64,000 nucleotides of DNA, taken from positions 3,720,001 to 3,784,000 of the forward strand of contig JABELC010000002.1 of the NCBI GenBank assembly GCA_028455995.1, given 5' to 3'. Every line of letters starts with the position of its first letter. Positions within the stretch are counted from its first letter, which is position 1. Positions 32,550 through 45,938 of the stretch are shown here, piece after piece. Source of the stretch: Scleromitrula shiraiana (lineage: Eukaryota > Ascomycota > Leotiomycetes > Helotiales > Sclerotiniaceae). Below the pieces are notes generated by a model. The model worked only from the letters and a program-made list of their open reading frames with translations, had not been told where the DNA came from and made no database searches. The translations under genes and the position numbers were made by a program.

Positions 32550-35500
32550 ATGGGGGCTTCCGACTCGAAACTAGTGTTTAAGAAGGGTATCTTTCGACTT
32601 TCAGAGGATAAGGTCATTCCTGCTGATGATCCATATTGGGCTTCTGTAAGAACGTCACAGCTCTGCCAACTCTCATATCACTGACCGAGGACTTGTATAG
32701 TTTTGGGAATTACCTGAATCTACTGAAGACATCTTCAGCTTATTCTCTCCAGCAGACATTCGGAGGACTCGCGATACAGCATTAGAGAATTTGGAAACCC
32801 TAATATTAGCAATAACAAGTCGTTTGTTCATTCTTCGGCATCACCCTTCGTTCCCACATCCTGAATTCGCACCGGAACGAGATGCTCTGAACTGTATTCG
32901 AATTCTTACACGGATCCTTCCATATATCTACGAATCCGAAAAATTACAATCATGGGAGGAAACATTCTTTTGGGGCGCAAGGAGGAAGCGGACACGGTAG
33001 TTAATCGCATATCAAGCTAGATTCGGAAGTCACTGACTATGTTTTAGCAAGGCAAATCTAGCTCGGGATGTAATTTTTGACGAGTCGCAGGAGGAATTAC
33101 AGAAGTATGAGGCTGCGGCGCAAGAGTTTGAGGAGGTTAAGCCGTTGGCGGAAGAGTTGATCGACACTTTAATCGATTTGCTATTCTTTGCGGATTTCAC
33201 CCTTCCAAGACCTCGAAATAGCAAGAATAAAGTTTCCTATGCTATATGGCAGAGTGGAGTTGGATGCAACACTCCAGTGGGAACGAGCAAGGAGTTTGAG
33301 AACAATCGCACCGAAATCCTGAGATTGCTTTTAACATTAACAAGCCAGAGCATGTATATGTCTGCAAACTTACTACCTGTGCAGGGTGTTAAGGCTATAA
33401 CATACATTGCTACCTGCCCGGATAAGCAGGTTGTTTTATCTACTCTATGTTCCTTATTGAACACTGTGAGAATTATATCCCTTATCTATAGACTGTTACT
33501 AACACGATATAGACTTTGAAATATAATCCAGCATCTTGGCGAGTACCATATAACGTACAAGTCTTTAAAGATCCCAAGCAGATATTAGTCACATACGCAT
33601 TACAGGTTGGTTAGGATACTGCATGTTCTCACAATAAGCTAATCTTTCCGATCAAAGTTCCTGCTCGTTATCCTTCTTTACCCCATACCTGAAGCTGGTC
33701 CAGCTCAGACCAAAAAGAGTGAGATTCTTCTATTTTTCTCATAGGAATCTATAGCTAATTATGACAGATTTCTTTCGTCACTTCCTCGGTCGTTTGCATA
33801 GACCTCAAGACTTTCAATTCATTGTAGATGGAATGACGAGAATCTTGAATCAGCCTATGAATGCTACAACTTCATACATTCCAGGAAATCAATCTTACGC
33901 AAAATGTGCATCGGAAATGATCATGCTTTTCTGGGAAATAACCCAATGCAACAAGCGATTCCGATCTTTCATTATTGACACAGATCGATCACATGATTTT
34001 GTTATCCTAATTCTTTTTTACTCTCTTGAATACAGATTAGATGCATCGAAACAAGGAGTTGTGCGAATGTGTATTTTCATCTTGCAAACTCTTAGTGTGG
34101 AGCCTAACTTTGGAAAAAATCTTAATAAAAGATTTGAAGCTCAAGATACTCTTCCACCAAGTATTAGACTTCAATCTTTCAACGGCACTTACGCCGATTT
34201 TCTTATCCAAGTAGGTGCTGTCTTTGGAAGTTCTGTTATGGTAATACTGATCATGTGTAGTCTATCTATAATATAATTACTACAAGCCAAGGGAAACTTA
34301 CGGCCATTTATCCAGCATTGTTAGCAGTAATAAATAACATTGCTGCTTATCTGGAAAATATTAACGCAGCTACTTCTTCGAAACTATTACAATTGTTTGC
34401 TTCCATGTCTTCTCCTGGTTTTCTACTATCAAATGATAGCAATCACGATCTTCTTCAATCTCTGTTAGAAAGCATGAATGCTATTATTGAACATCAATAC
34501 TCCAGTGAGTTTCTCCCTTTGCTTTGATAAATCTTACAATCAATAGTGGCCAATGAATGCTAACAATAATGTAGAGAACCCAAATTTTATCTATGCTATA
34601 TTGCGGAATAAGAAGAGATTCGAAGGTGTGTGAATATCGAACCTGATTACATAGAAGACTATCACTGACCATGATTTAGCATTACGACATTTCACACTTG
34701 AAAGTGGTCAAGAAGAAATAGAAAGGAGAAATAGACGGAAGAAAGAAAGGCAGACAGATTCTGTCGATGATATTGGGCGTGGCTCGGTAGAAAGTCTTCG
34801 AAGCCCATCTACAAGTCATCAACGACCGTCAGCACTTAGCAATGTTCCTGAAGAGGAAACATTCGCAATTGGGGATGATGAAGACGAAGATACAGATGAT
34901 GAGGAACGTCCTACTCCAGCAGAATCAACCCCAACCGAGCATCCATCAAGAGCGTCATCAGTATCGTCAAATTTCGATGATACTGTTCCAACACAATTAA
35001 GGGGTATGTCAGAAAAAGCTAGGGGGAAAATGCCAGGTATGTGAATCCAAAAAATGAAGCAAGTAAATAACACTAACAATGAAAAGCCGGTATGCCTACA
35101 TTCTCAAGAAAAAATAGCACCACAAGCCTGAGTAGTTATGCGGCCTTTTCTTCAACGGGAGCATTCGAACCCACATCCCATTGGATAGAAACCTGGCTTC
35201 CCGAACTTCCCCTCCACACAATCCTCACCTTAATAACTCAACTCTCCCCCCTCCTATCCCAACACAACACCACCACCACCACCACCACCACTCAAACCGA
35301 CATCCCCACCCCCAGCATCCTCCGCACCCTCCAAAAAACCCCCATCCGCGGCATCGACAAATCAGACATCCGCATCCACTCCTTCGAATGGTCCCCCCTC
35401 TCACTAGGCTGGTACGAATCCCTCCTCTGGGCCTTCGTCTTCACCTCCGAAATGCAAGTCGCGAAGGGAACCGTCGGCGTCTGGAACGGCACGCTGATTC

Positions 35501-35796
35501 GACTCTTTCGAGTGCAGGAGGTTGCGGCCAGTGGACCGAGTTTCGCGAGTCCGAGGGGTGCGGTCGATGCCGTGGGGAGTAATATTGTTTCGAGGATTGG
35601 GAGCATGGGTTTAAGGGGGCAGCTTAATACGACGGTTGCGGGGGGTGCGGATGCGGGGGCTGGAAATGGTAATGGAAATGGTAATGGTAATGGTAATGGT
35701 AATGGGAGCATGAGTCCGAACCCTGGGATCGCGAGGACGGGGACGGGGGGAACGAGAAATGAATCGCCGTTGGGGGGGAGGAGTGCTATTATTTGA
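32550..35796 (+). CDS. hid1: HID1 family protein (human HID1, S. pombe Ftp105)
   Basis: Peripheral Golgi/trans-Golgi protein acting in secretory sorting; Ftp105 also recruits a deubiquitinase in fission yeast. I read ten exons: 32550-32645, 32701-32996, 33048-33465, 33513-33605, 33658-33718, 33768-34210, 34261-34504, 34575-34625, 34680-35036, 35087-35796, all in phase, 922 aa. The N-terminus MGASDSKLVFKKG matches the HID1 start and keeps Gly2, the myristoylation site. Core family blocks: RILTRILPYIYE, SYAIWQSGVGCNTPVGTSKE followed by YENN-like FENNRTEILRLLL, KNFFRHFLGRLHRPQDF and a C-terminal WIETWLPELPLHTILTLI. An acidic, Ser-rich loop (from 34700 to 35000) and C-terminal Asn-Gly repeats (35660-35710) are low complexity. 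The gene appears intact. Confidence 0.94.
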
Positions 35797-37924
35797 TTGG
35801 GTTGGGTATTAAGATTAAGATTAAGATTAAGATTAAGATGCGGCAGTGGGAGGAATGAAAGTGGAAATGGAAATGGAAATGGAAATGGATAGATTTTCAG
35901 TGCACTGTTTTGTTTGTTGCCAGTGTGTGTTCAAAACCATTTGTTCAAAATCATTTGTTTGTGAGGAATTTCAATTTCAATTTCAATTTCAATTTCAATT
36001 CTCCTTGGTCGGGAGGGTGCGTGCGTGCGTGCGTGCGAGCGAGCGTTGGCGTAATGGGTATGGTATGATATGGTACGGTATGGTATGGTATAGTTGTAGT
36101 TTGTAATGCGAGAGAGAGAAAGAAAGAGAAAGAGTTAGGATTATTTAGTAGAACTATGATATAAATACTATATAAATACTATATAAATACTATATAAATA
36201 CAAAATAGCTAGCAGCTAGTAGTAGCTAATCGTATATATTGAAAATAAAAATACTAAAGTTACAATCTATAATCTATAATCTCTTTTACTTTTACTTTTA
36301 CTTTTACTTTTACTTCTATATTAAAGTTTTCTTTTCTTTTGGGGCCCGGGGGGGGGGGGGGGAGGAGAAGAGGGAAGCGAGATGTTATATATGGTATGGT
36401 ATGCCAGGATTTAATCGCTTTTAATGGCAGTGGCTTCATTGTAATTACTTGTACTTGTACTTGTACTTTTAGTAATTATAATTAATTATAATATAATCGA
36501 TGATCGATACTATACTAGTAAGGAAGATTATTAATAAACTATATTATACTAATAATAAAGACAACTCGGAGAGAAGATCTATTTAATATAGGATATACGG
36601 AGTAGAATGTAGAATATAGAATGTAGAATGCAGACTACTAGTACTAGTAGTATGTTTTGTGTATGAATCGGAGGGAGGTTAAGGTTAAGGTTAAGGTTAA
36701 GTTGAAGTTGAAATTGGATATTAGATAGTAGATAGTAGATACTAGTAGATACTAGTAGATGGATGGATGGAGTTTGTGATATTTTGTATTGTGATGTTGG
36801 ATATTATGATGTTTTATATTGTGATGTTTTATATTATGATGTTAGATATGATGTTAGATGTCTAGTATGTTGGATATTATGATGTTATGTTAGATATTGT
36901 ATATTATATTCCATTCCTCCCTAATAATAAATATATATATAATTAAACACATACATATATTGATACTTACACTAACATTAATACTTACATTAACATCAAC
37001 TAGTAACATTAATCACTGGCACTCAATATCCGAGTCCATCACAATACCACTGGCAATATCTTATAGATTTTACAAATATAGATACTAATACAAACAATCA
37101 AGTTAGTAGACAGATAGACAACTAGAAGGAGAGAGAGAATCGGAGAATCTGGAATATATATATATATAGTTGAGAGATGAAATTGATATAAAAAGATGGA
37201 TTAGGTGATATATCATATCATATGATATCATAATACCAACAAAACTCCCCTCTTTTCCTCGCCTCTCCTTCTCACTGTCACTGTCACAGAACTCCCCTCT
37301 ACAATGTAATATGCATGCATATCCTTAAACATAACAATTCAATCACACTTCTACACTTCCCTTCCCATCACTTATCCCATCACATATCCCATCCCATCCC
37401 ATATTTGCGCATATCTGCGCATATCTGCGAGCTCATCCCCATCATCTATCCTCTCCACCCATTCATTCATCTATTCCCTCCCCCTCTTCCCCTTCCCCCA
37501 TCTCCCCATCCCTAGAACAAAAAAAGAACCGCACGCTGCCCAACGCCTTTCCCAGAACCCCATCCCATCCCATACCAGGGGTATAAATCTAAACATAACA
37601 TCCATAACATAACATACGCAATACAATATAACATAACATAGTATATTTCACGCCCCTCCCCCTTTTCACAACAACGATAATGACAAAATGATTCGATCCT
37701 CCCAAATGCAATGAATGCAATGAATGCAATACAATGGTATCTTTTATAACACAACAACCCAAAAACGCTATCATATGATATGATTTTTTGTTCAGTTCAA
37801 GTTCCTTTTTTCCTTCTTTTTCCTTCGGCTTTTTTCTTTTCTTTTATCTCGCTCGTTCCATTCCAACATACAGTCATACATACACAATCAAATCAATCAA
37901 TCAAGTCCAGGTGCAAACCCAACC
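35797..37924. other. Convergent intergenic region rich in microsatellites
   Basis: 2.1 kb between hid1 and the Trk gene. Arrays: GATTAA (35811-35838), GGAAAT (35860-35886), TTTCAA (35967-35998), GTGC (36016-36040), ACTATATAAAT (36165-36200), ACTTTT (36285-36315), a poly-G run ending near 36361, TTGTAC (36448-36466), GGTTAA (36673-36702) and GTATTGTGATGTT-type repeats at 36780-36900. The left end is G-rich and the right end C-rich on the plus strand. No gene supported. Confidence 0.6.
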
Positions 37925-40812
37925 CTAAACCTGACCATTAACACCCTGATCATCATGCGAATGCTGCTGTTGTTTCTCACTCGTACTCCACTTCGAGAAC
38001 AACCCCCCCCTAGCCTTCGGACTACTGCCTCCCCCCCTCTCCGGAGTCGCAATACTATGTCTCCTAGCATGAGCATGACCATCAGGATGACCTGCCACAC
38101 CACCACTATGATCCCTATGACTATTTGGGATCGTCGGGCCAGGATGAAGCAGACTACTTAGGAAACTGGGCGGCGGAACCTGACGCTCACGATCCCGATC
38201 TGCGCTTTTCCCCGTCGACACTTTCATAGCGCCCATACTAACCGGCGCGTTGCTAATAGCCGTCGCATTTGAATTACGACGATGAACGCGCTGAGCTGCA
38301 TCGAGTGCTTCTTTTTCTTGGAGATGTTCGCTGGGTAGAAGGATAGCTCTGTCGAGTTCGTAGGGGAGACCACGATGACGACCACGGATTTGCATGGCTA
38401 TGATGACGAGTTTGGAGACGGTGTTGAATTCGGCCGAGAACGATGCGTTGATATTTGTGTAGCCTAGACTGAGACCGACGGTACCGTAAGCGCTGACGAT
38501 TTCGAAGAGGACCGAGAACATGGTGAAGGCGGGGTCGTTTGATTCGAGACGGCTACCTTCGGCGATGGAGATGACGAAGAATCCTAAGAAGATGTACCAA
38601 AAATCGAAAGACAATTGTCTTCGTAAATGGGCACCGACGTATGATGGTTCGCCCTCATCTTCTTGTTCTTCTGTTGGAGAACCATAAATACCTAGAGATT
38701 TTTCCTCGTACACATTTGTTCGACGAACTGAAATGGCGATTGGTAGAACGGAGATATACATCATGATGAGGTATGAGACTTGAATAGCAGGATGAAGTTG
38801 GGCCAAATTAACGACAGCAAATCCAGCTGTTCTTGTAGAAGCAGCTTGAAACCAACCATCGAGAACGCGAATATTTACAGGCAATTGAGTAACAATCGAG
38901 TTTCCGAGCTAGATGAAGAGGTTAGTAAGGATAGATGTATGAAGAACAACAAATCAAAGCTTACATCAAGGATAATGAAGAACAATAAATCTACACCATT
39001 CAAAATGATCAAGATCCAAAAGAGCCACCAAGTTGCTTTACCTGGAAAGAGTAAAGTGAAGCATCGACGAGGATGATCCAACAAGAATTTAAGTTCCTCC
39101 CAAATTCCACTTCCCGAAGGAACCCACTTGGAAGTAACCCAAATGATGAGTCTTAGCATAATAGGGAAACCAGTATTTCCAATGATGATCAAGAAAGACA
39201 TCAATAGAAGTGGCCAAACAGCTGTGTTGAAAGATATCATACTATCGGGTGTAAGAGTAAAACCAAGATCAGTAAAGGCAGAGCTAGAAGTGAAGATACT
39301 CCACCAAACTCTACCTTGGCCGGCTTTTTCAACGATGGGTCCATAAGTGTTGCTGTGAAGAATCCACGGTAATAAGGAAACGATACCAAATATACTGAAA
39401 CCGAAGAAATAACAACTCAAAACCAATGCGAGAGTTTTTAAAGACCTGTACTCAATACCACCAAGTTCTTCTCTTTGTTGTTCCGTAAGGTCAACGAAAG
39501 CTGAGTTACGACCGACAGTTGGAGCCCAACTTAGATATGGAGTTGGATCATCCTTATCTGAAGTAAGGGCCGTCTTGATACTTTGAAAAGTAGGAGCTCT
39601 TGATTTTAACTTTTGAATTGCATTACCATCATCACCATCCGCAGTCTTTGTCTTATTTGAGCGAAATCTTAAAACACCTGCCAACGTATTGCCTACAGCC
39701 TTTACATCATCCGCTGCTGCTTCAACCTTGGGATGTGTCGGGACTTCAATCGTAATGTTGCGCTTTCTTGAAACCTCATGTTCTGCTGGTACGTCTTCGT
39801 TTTGGGCGTTGTTGTCATGAGAATATAAGGTGGATTCTCTTCTAGATATTGCTCTCTGAACAGGATCTTCTTCTTCCTCGACGGTTTCTGGAGCTACACC
39901 AGCATCCGCATCTCTCGGTCCTGGAATTCGAAGAATAGTTTTATCTTCCGGGTTTCGTTGACGTTCTAAGAATGCAATATGATCTGCCTCACTACGACGA
40001 ACAGGTAATCGCCAAGCTTCGTCGCCATATCCTCCATTACTGGGCTTTACTTGATCCGCAAATTTAATTTGTGTTTGATGCGACGTCGGGCTAGGGTCGT
40101 TGGCTGTTTCGGTACTTGACATATTGCTGTTTGAAGAGCCATCAGATTGACGAGCATGTTCCGCCGCATTCATCGCCTTCTCTTTCTCGACCAGTTCGTC
40201 CAAATTTTGAGGAACTTCTCCATCATTAAGCATTCCATTGGCCCTAGTTGTTCCATGCATAACAACAATATTTCGACCATTTACACCCCTCTCTTCATCT
40301 GCAAAATCTCTGCCAGCCGTTTGTGACTTTCCGAACGATTTGTTTATACTCCTTCTATTCTTCTTGGTCTCTGCAGCAATATGCTGAAATCGTTTTTCGA
40401 ACCAGTATAATCTGAGGAAGACAACGAAGGAATTGATGGTGATCGGATTCGTTATCAGAGGAATAATGAACAGTACAACCTGTTGCCAAGTATTAAGCGT
40501 ATTGATATCGACTGGATTCAATCCACTCTGAGTTGCAGCTCCTGTCACCAAAAATAAAGCGTCGATGTAATCAAGGTCGCCTCGAATAAATACACATAAG
40601 GAACCAAAAAGGGCCATGCCAATAATCCAAAAGTCTATAAAACAAGCAGTCAGCCTATATCCAATCTACATCCCTCCAATTTGCGCTGCTTCCAGGGGAA
40701 AGATAAGGGACTTACAATGTACAGTAATAAAGTTAAAATGAGGACGTTTAGAAATGAAAGATGGTTTTAAAGCGGTAACCTGCTGCCGCAGCCCAATAAG
40801 AAAATTATACAT
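37925..40812 (-). CDS. Trk-type potassium transporter
   Basis: High-affinity K+ uptake system of the plasma membrane (yeast Trk1/Trk2 family). Exons 40812-40716, 40634-38965 and 38908-37925 give 916 aa. The start MYNFLIGLRQQ directly precedes the first M1 helix (FNFITVHYFWIIGMALFGSL). The four P-loops are visible: TQSGLNPVD, FTDLGFTLTPDSM, ASTRTAGFAVVN and SAYGTVGLSLGYTN, each keeping its filter Gly. The long hydrophilic loop between the first and second repeats (about 350 residues, 39490-40400) is typical of fungal Trk proteins and is highly charged. The conserved tail helix KLVIIAMQIRGRHRGLPYEL, then DRAILLP, follows the last membrane segment. The C-terminus is a His/Ser-rich disordered tail. 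It should work with plasma-membrane H+-ATPase activity. Trk1 versus Trk2 cannot be assigned. Confidence 0.95.
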
Positions 40813-41631
40813 CTTTGCAATTCGTCGTCCGAGTAAGAGAAAAAAGAGTCCCAGATATTAAAGGTATCGAATGTCAATGATGTCAAATAAAGCCCCCTAA
40901 TTGATATTTATAAAAAAAAAACAAAGATCCGCTACAACGAATATTTCCAATTACCCGTTTTCACGGGGATTGCATCATATGAGGAGTCGCAAATATGAGT
41001 ATGAGTATGAGTATAAGTCGAGAAAAATCAATCAATCAGTCAGTCAGTCAGTCACAAGGAAGTCTACCAGGACTCCTCGGACGAGGATTGTTTGTTGTAG
41101 ATATGGAATTTTTTATATTTCGTATGTGGCGAAGGAATCGAAGATGCGATGTGATGCGAATTGATAAGAATGATGCTGGATTTGGGGAAAAATTGACCAA
41201 TGGCGCAAAGGGAACCCTTTGTTTGGAATTTGTTTGAATAAATTTTCTTAGCAATAAATAGCCTTGAAGAACCAGAAGAACCAGAAGAACCAGAAGAACC
41301 AGAAGAACCAGAAGAACCAGAAGAACCAGAAGAACCACAAAAACCACAAAAACCACAAGAATCTCAAGAGGTTCGTTACTTTTTTCGTCTTTTGACCCTT
41401 ATTTCAACGAGAATTCCGCCGAATTTCTTGGAATTGGTTTGTCAAATGCCAATTTTATGTGTCTGTGTGTATGTGTGTGTGTTGTGTGTTGTGTATATGG
41501 TTTTTGTACGATTTGATAGGTAAGAAACGGGAAGTTGGATTGTAGTAGTAGTTGTAATAGTGGTATAGTGGTATAGTAGTAGATGAGGTTTTGAATGAGG
41601 TAGGAGTTATTAGTGTATATGTGAGATTATA
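40813..41631. other. Trk upstream region with a nonamer repeat
   Basis: Upstream of the Trk start codon. It contains GAGTAT repeats near 40995-41012, a TCAG/CAGT repeat at about 41033-41052 and about nine copies of GAAGAACCA (41266-41349) ending in AAAACCACA units. The ORF reading through the nonamer is a repeat translation only. Confidence 0.55.
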
Positions 41632-42605
41632 CTCGATTAAATTAAAATTGAAGCACGCGCCAATTGCCGAAAACCCTCAAAATCGACGATTTTATACAAA
41701 ACACCTCTTACGCTGATGTAAATAAATCGATCATTTATTTATAGAATTATTTAAAATATTAAGTATGAATTATTTTTATATTAAAATATTTATTATTAAA
41801 ATTTAAAGATTAAATAATGATTTTAAAATTTATAATATTTATTTAAATATAAAGTAAAAATCATATAAAAATATTATAATTTTAAGTTGATTTAAATCAA
41901 GCAAATTATTATATTAGAAAATAATGAAGATATATATGAATATATAAAAAAAACTTTTATTTAATATAAATATTATATATTAAAATATAATATAATAGTT
42001 TTGAAAAGTCAAAGTTTTAAAAGTATTTTTAACTCTTTAAAATCTTTAAAAATTTTAATAATTCATTTAAATGAAAATTATATTAAATAATATTTTAATA
42101 TAGTAATTATAAAAATATAAATTATCATATATAAAAATTTGAAGTGATTTTAATGATTTTTAAAAATCAAAGTTATAATAATATTTAATGTTTATAAACA
42201 TTATATATACTTTTTTTAATTTTATTATATCATATTTTTTATGTATTTTTAATATATATAATATTTATATCAAATAAAAATGTATTTTTTATATATTTAT
42301 ATATATTTTTATTATTTTTTAATATAATGATTTATTTAATTTGAATCAAATTAAAAATATCATATTTTTATATAATTTTTACTTTATATTTTATTAAATA
42401 TTATAAATTTTAAAATTATTATTTAATTTTTAAATTTTAATAATAAATATTTTAATATAAAAATAATTCATATTTAATATTTTAAATAATTCTATAAATA
42501 AATAATCGATTTATTTACATCGGTGCAAAAGGTGATTTATATAAAATCATCGATTTTGAGGGTTTTTCGGTAATTTGCGCGTGCTTCAAGTTTAATTTAA
42601 CCGAG
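41632..42605. mobile_element. AT-rich foldback/MITE-like element with ~380-bp inverted arms
   Basis: The left end reads CTCGATTAAATTAAAATTGA followed by AGCACGCGCCAATTGCCG. The right end, in reverse complement, reads CTCGGTTAAATTAAACTTGA followed by AGCACGCGCAAATTACCG. The two arms align inward for about 380 bp (to about 42005 and 42215), with a central spacer of about 210 bp. TA flanks both ends (TA|CTCG ... CGAG|TA), compatible with a Tc1/mariner-type TA target duplication, although the flanking sequence is itself palindromic. The body is almost entirely A+T. Many arm differences are C/T or G/A. No ORF of useful length is present, so any transposase would act in trans. Confidence 0.82.
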
Positions 42606-42800
42606 TATATATAAAGTTTCAATTTGATTTATTAATTGTTTGAAGTTGCCTCGATGAAACCTTGGAAGGAGGTTTCTTAAAAGTGGTAATTGAATTGTAA
42701 TTGAAGAATTGATATTTGATACTTGATATTGAATACTTGATATTGAATAGGAAAGGAAAAAATAAGAAGAGTAAATGAAAATGAAAATGAAAATGAAAAT

Positions 42801-42834
<34 letters not shown>

Positions 42835-45800
42835 AGAAATGGAAAATGGAAAATGGAAAATATATGTACAAGGGAATCATAGAAAGATAAGATAAAGTTT
42901 CCCACCAACACAGGCCATAGTTCCTTCCTACTGGTCTTTCGATCCAAGGGCAACGGTCTGATAACAGGTCTGATTACAATATATTTGAGAAAAAAATAAC
43001 AAAAAAAAACGTGTTGGTGTATTAGCTAGGGAAGGATTATTGAAGAAATCAATCCAACCCCATAAATATGACTGACCATAAATAAGGGCGGCTAATTAAC
43101 GCGGGTTGTACGAAATCGAAATAGTAGAACGTGTTGATTTCTGATGAAACCATAGACTACCATATAGTGCCACCATGAAGCTAAAAAGCTCTCCTTCCCC
43201 CGATACATACATACATACATACATACATACACATAGCGATATCCGATAAGAAAACCCCTCATCCATCATATTCTATGCATCAAATACCGCTGCAAGAAAA
43301 CATACATGCATAATCAGCAACCTCGCATCCCATCCATCCATCCCATCCTTCCTTCCTTCCTTTCTTTACCCAGGTAACGTACGTAACCCAATCAATCCAT
43401 CCTCATGCCGGTAGTTCTACAAGATTTCCTAGATTCCCGAGCCAAGCAAGCGCTTTTCTATGTATGGTACAGTACAGTACAGTGTTGATAACGGGCGCTA
43501 TTACAATTTGTTCCATTACTCTGGATAATAATAAAATAAATAAATAAATAAATCCAATCACTTAACAAAACAACCACTCTCGAGCTATTGTAGGTGGTAT
43601 CGAGATAGATGTTACATTATATTATATTATATTACATTTGCGATTATTATTTAAAATTTTAGGGTTTGAACAACTTGGTTTCTATTATATTGATTAATTA
43701 AAAATCTTTTCTTTTTTTTTCCTTTTTTTTTTTTTTTTCTTATTAATTACAAAATTTATATTATAATTATAGATATTGATAGATATTCGTAAATATTCAA
43801 GTTCGTTTTGGACTTCAAGACTTTTATTTTCAAGTTGACAAATTCAGTATACTCCAAGGTTGGTCTATCTATTTGTTAAAGACAACGATCACAATCATTC
43901 AATAAGCCAACAATTAATTGCACATGAATGAATGAATGAATGAATGAATGAATGAATGGATGGATATAGTAATTAATTAATTACTACAGCTGATATAATA
44001 TTCTCTAAACAATATCTAAACAATATACTAAGCCTTAGTCATCGGCCTTCATTGCAAATATATGTACTACTCAGTAGTATAGAATGTTGGTCCAAGACAC
44101 TCGAGTATATATATATAGTGGATAGCTTTAAACTTTCTCCGCCTCATTCACGTCCCAAGACCTACGTGCCCGTCCCGAAACATGGACGGAAACTAGAACT
44201 CGCCATTAATCTAGCCTGCCACTAGTGAGCCACTTGTAGTAACCTACATACATACATAGATACATACATACATACGTACATACATACATACATAGATACA
44301 GTAATCATACCGGGTAACGGTTCGTTTGATTCGGCTCGGTTCATACAGACCTCCATCTATATCCACTCAGCTGTCCAATACAGTACAGTATATATACAGC
44401 TCGCTCACCTCACCTCCTCCCCTCCTACCCTCCCCTCCCCTCCCCTAACCCAACAAACCCAAACCCCAACCCCAACCCCAACCCCACAAAATAAAAACCA
44501 CAGCGCTGGCGCAGAGCACACTCGAGTTCTCGATCTACAAACCCAACCCTAGTCTCCCAAGTCTTGGCGCCTAAAACAAGCCACCACAGTAAATAAGTGA
44601 GACCACCTTCCTCTTCTCACCCCATCTCACCCCACCCCATCTCACCCCACCTCACCTCACCTCACCCCATCCCGCTCCTCAAGTCCCGCGAACACAAACC
44701 CAATACCATCTAAACATCTCCTCAAAATCCACACTAGAATCCTATTTATTCTAGACTCTACAGTAGCTATAGTAGCTATAGTCGTAGCCTTATTAAAATA
44801 CAACAGCGGAGATCAATCAGACTTAGACTTAGACTTAGACTTAGACTTCAACTTAGATTTAGACGCCGTCCATCTATCCATATATCCGTAAACGCTCACA
44901 TATATGTGATCACCTCACCTCACCTCACCTCAGCTCAGCTCGGCTCGCTCGCTCAATCCTTAGGTCTAGAATTATTTATTTGTAGGCTCTGCTCTGGGGT
45001 CTGGGATTTGGGATTAGGAAATGGGAATGGATGGGAATGGATGGGAATGGGAATGGAATATGTATATGCAGATATATATGGATGAGAAGCCGGTAGGGAT
45101 AGTTAAGTCAAGTCAAGTCAAGTCAAGGTAAGGGAGGGTAAATAAATAAACAAATAAATAAATAAATATTTTCAAGTTAGCGCTTTGGAATTTTTAATTC
45201 AAGTTCAAGTTCCCATAGCAAGTTCTAGGATTATTTTGCGTTTGTCTGAGGATCTAGTATCGAGATGTTTTTTTTTTTGGCCCTTTTCTGTATGAAGGGA
45301 AGATTATGTGCATGTGGGTATGGTATTTGTTATTATATGTTTATAGTAGGTATTTTGATATGATATGATGAATGTAATGCGCGCTGAGTGTTTAATAACT
45401 ATATTTGATGTATATAATCTTGTGTTTAGATATGTTTTGTATTGTATTGGATTGGATTGGATTGGATTCTGTGTTTTGTGCTTGTGAAATAAACGAATGG
45501 TTCAAGGAAGGAAGGAAGGAGAGAGAAGGAAAGAGAGAAAGAGAAAAACTATGTGTACTATGTTGTATTGTATTATATCATATTATATTGTATCATATTA
45601 TATTATATTATATTCTATTATATTCTATTATTTGGTATCTCGAAAAATAAAACTGTAACTGTAACTAAAATTATTCATTCAACGTCATTATTGTCCTCCT
45701 GTACCATCTATTTCCACTCGTTTTATTTCCCGATTCTTGTTTTTTGGTATTAATCTTCTTCTCGTAGTATCTCTTGTTGTATTGAATATGGTAAGTATTC

Positions 45801-45938
45801 GTGTATTCATCCCCCTCTCTCATCTTCTCGTTTCGATGTCCCGAATTCGTATATCTATTATGTATTGTGCAAAACCAAAACGAAAACCTTCCACCTCCCC
45901 GTCACTAAAATCATATTATATCATATCATACCGTATCA
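42606..45938. other. Long intergenic region with microsatellites
   Basis: 3.3 kb. Arrays include GAAAAT (42776-42806), GGAAAAT (42806-42860), ACAT (43203-43232), AATA (43527-43552), TATTA (43614-43634), GAAT (43926-43958), CATA (44245-44296), CCCCAA (44458-44486), ACTTAG (44820-44850), CACCT (44906-44932), GTCAA (45104-45126), AAATA (45138-45170) and ATATT-type repeats (45575-45625). Plus-strand C-rich sequence dominates 44400-44720. ORFs in the range are translations of repeats. No RNA gene recognised. Confidence 0.55.

Noticed and set aside
41266..41356. Minus-strand ORF with Leu-Val-Leu repeats that looks membrane-like
   Set aside because: The hydrophobic run is just the translated GAAGAACCA nonamer.
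42597..42953. 118-aa minus-strand ORF with Phe/Ile repeats
   Set aside because: Driven by GAAAAT/GGAAAAT microsatellite next to the foldback element; no motif.
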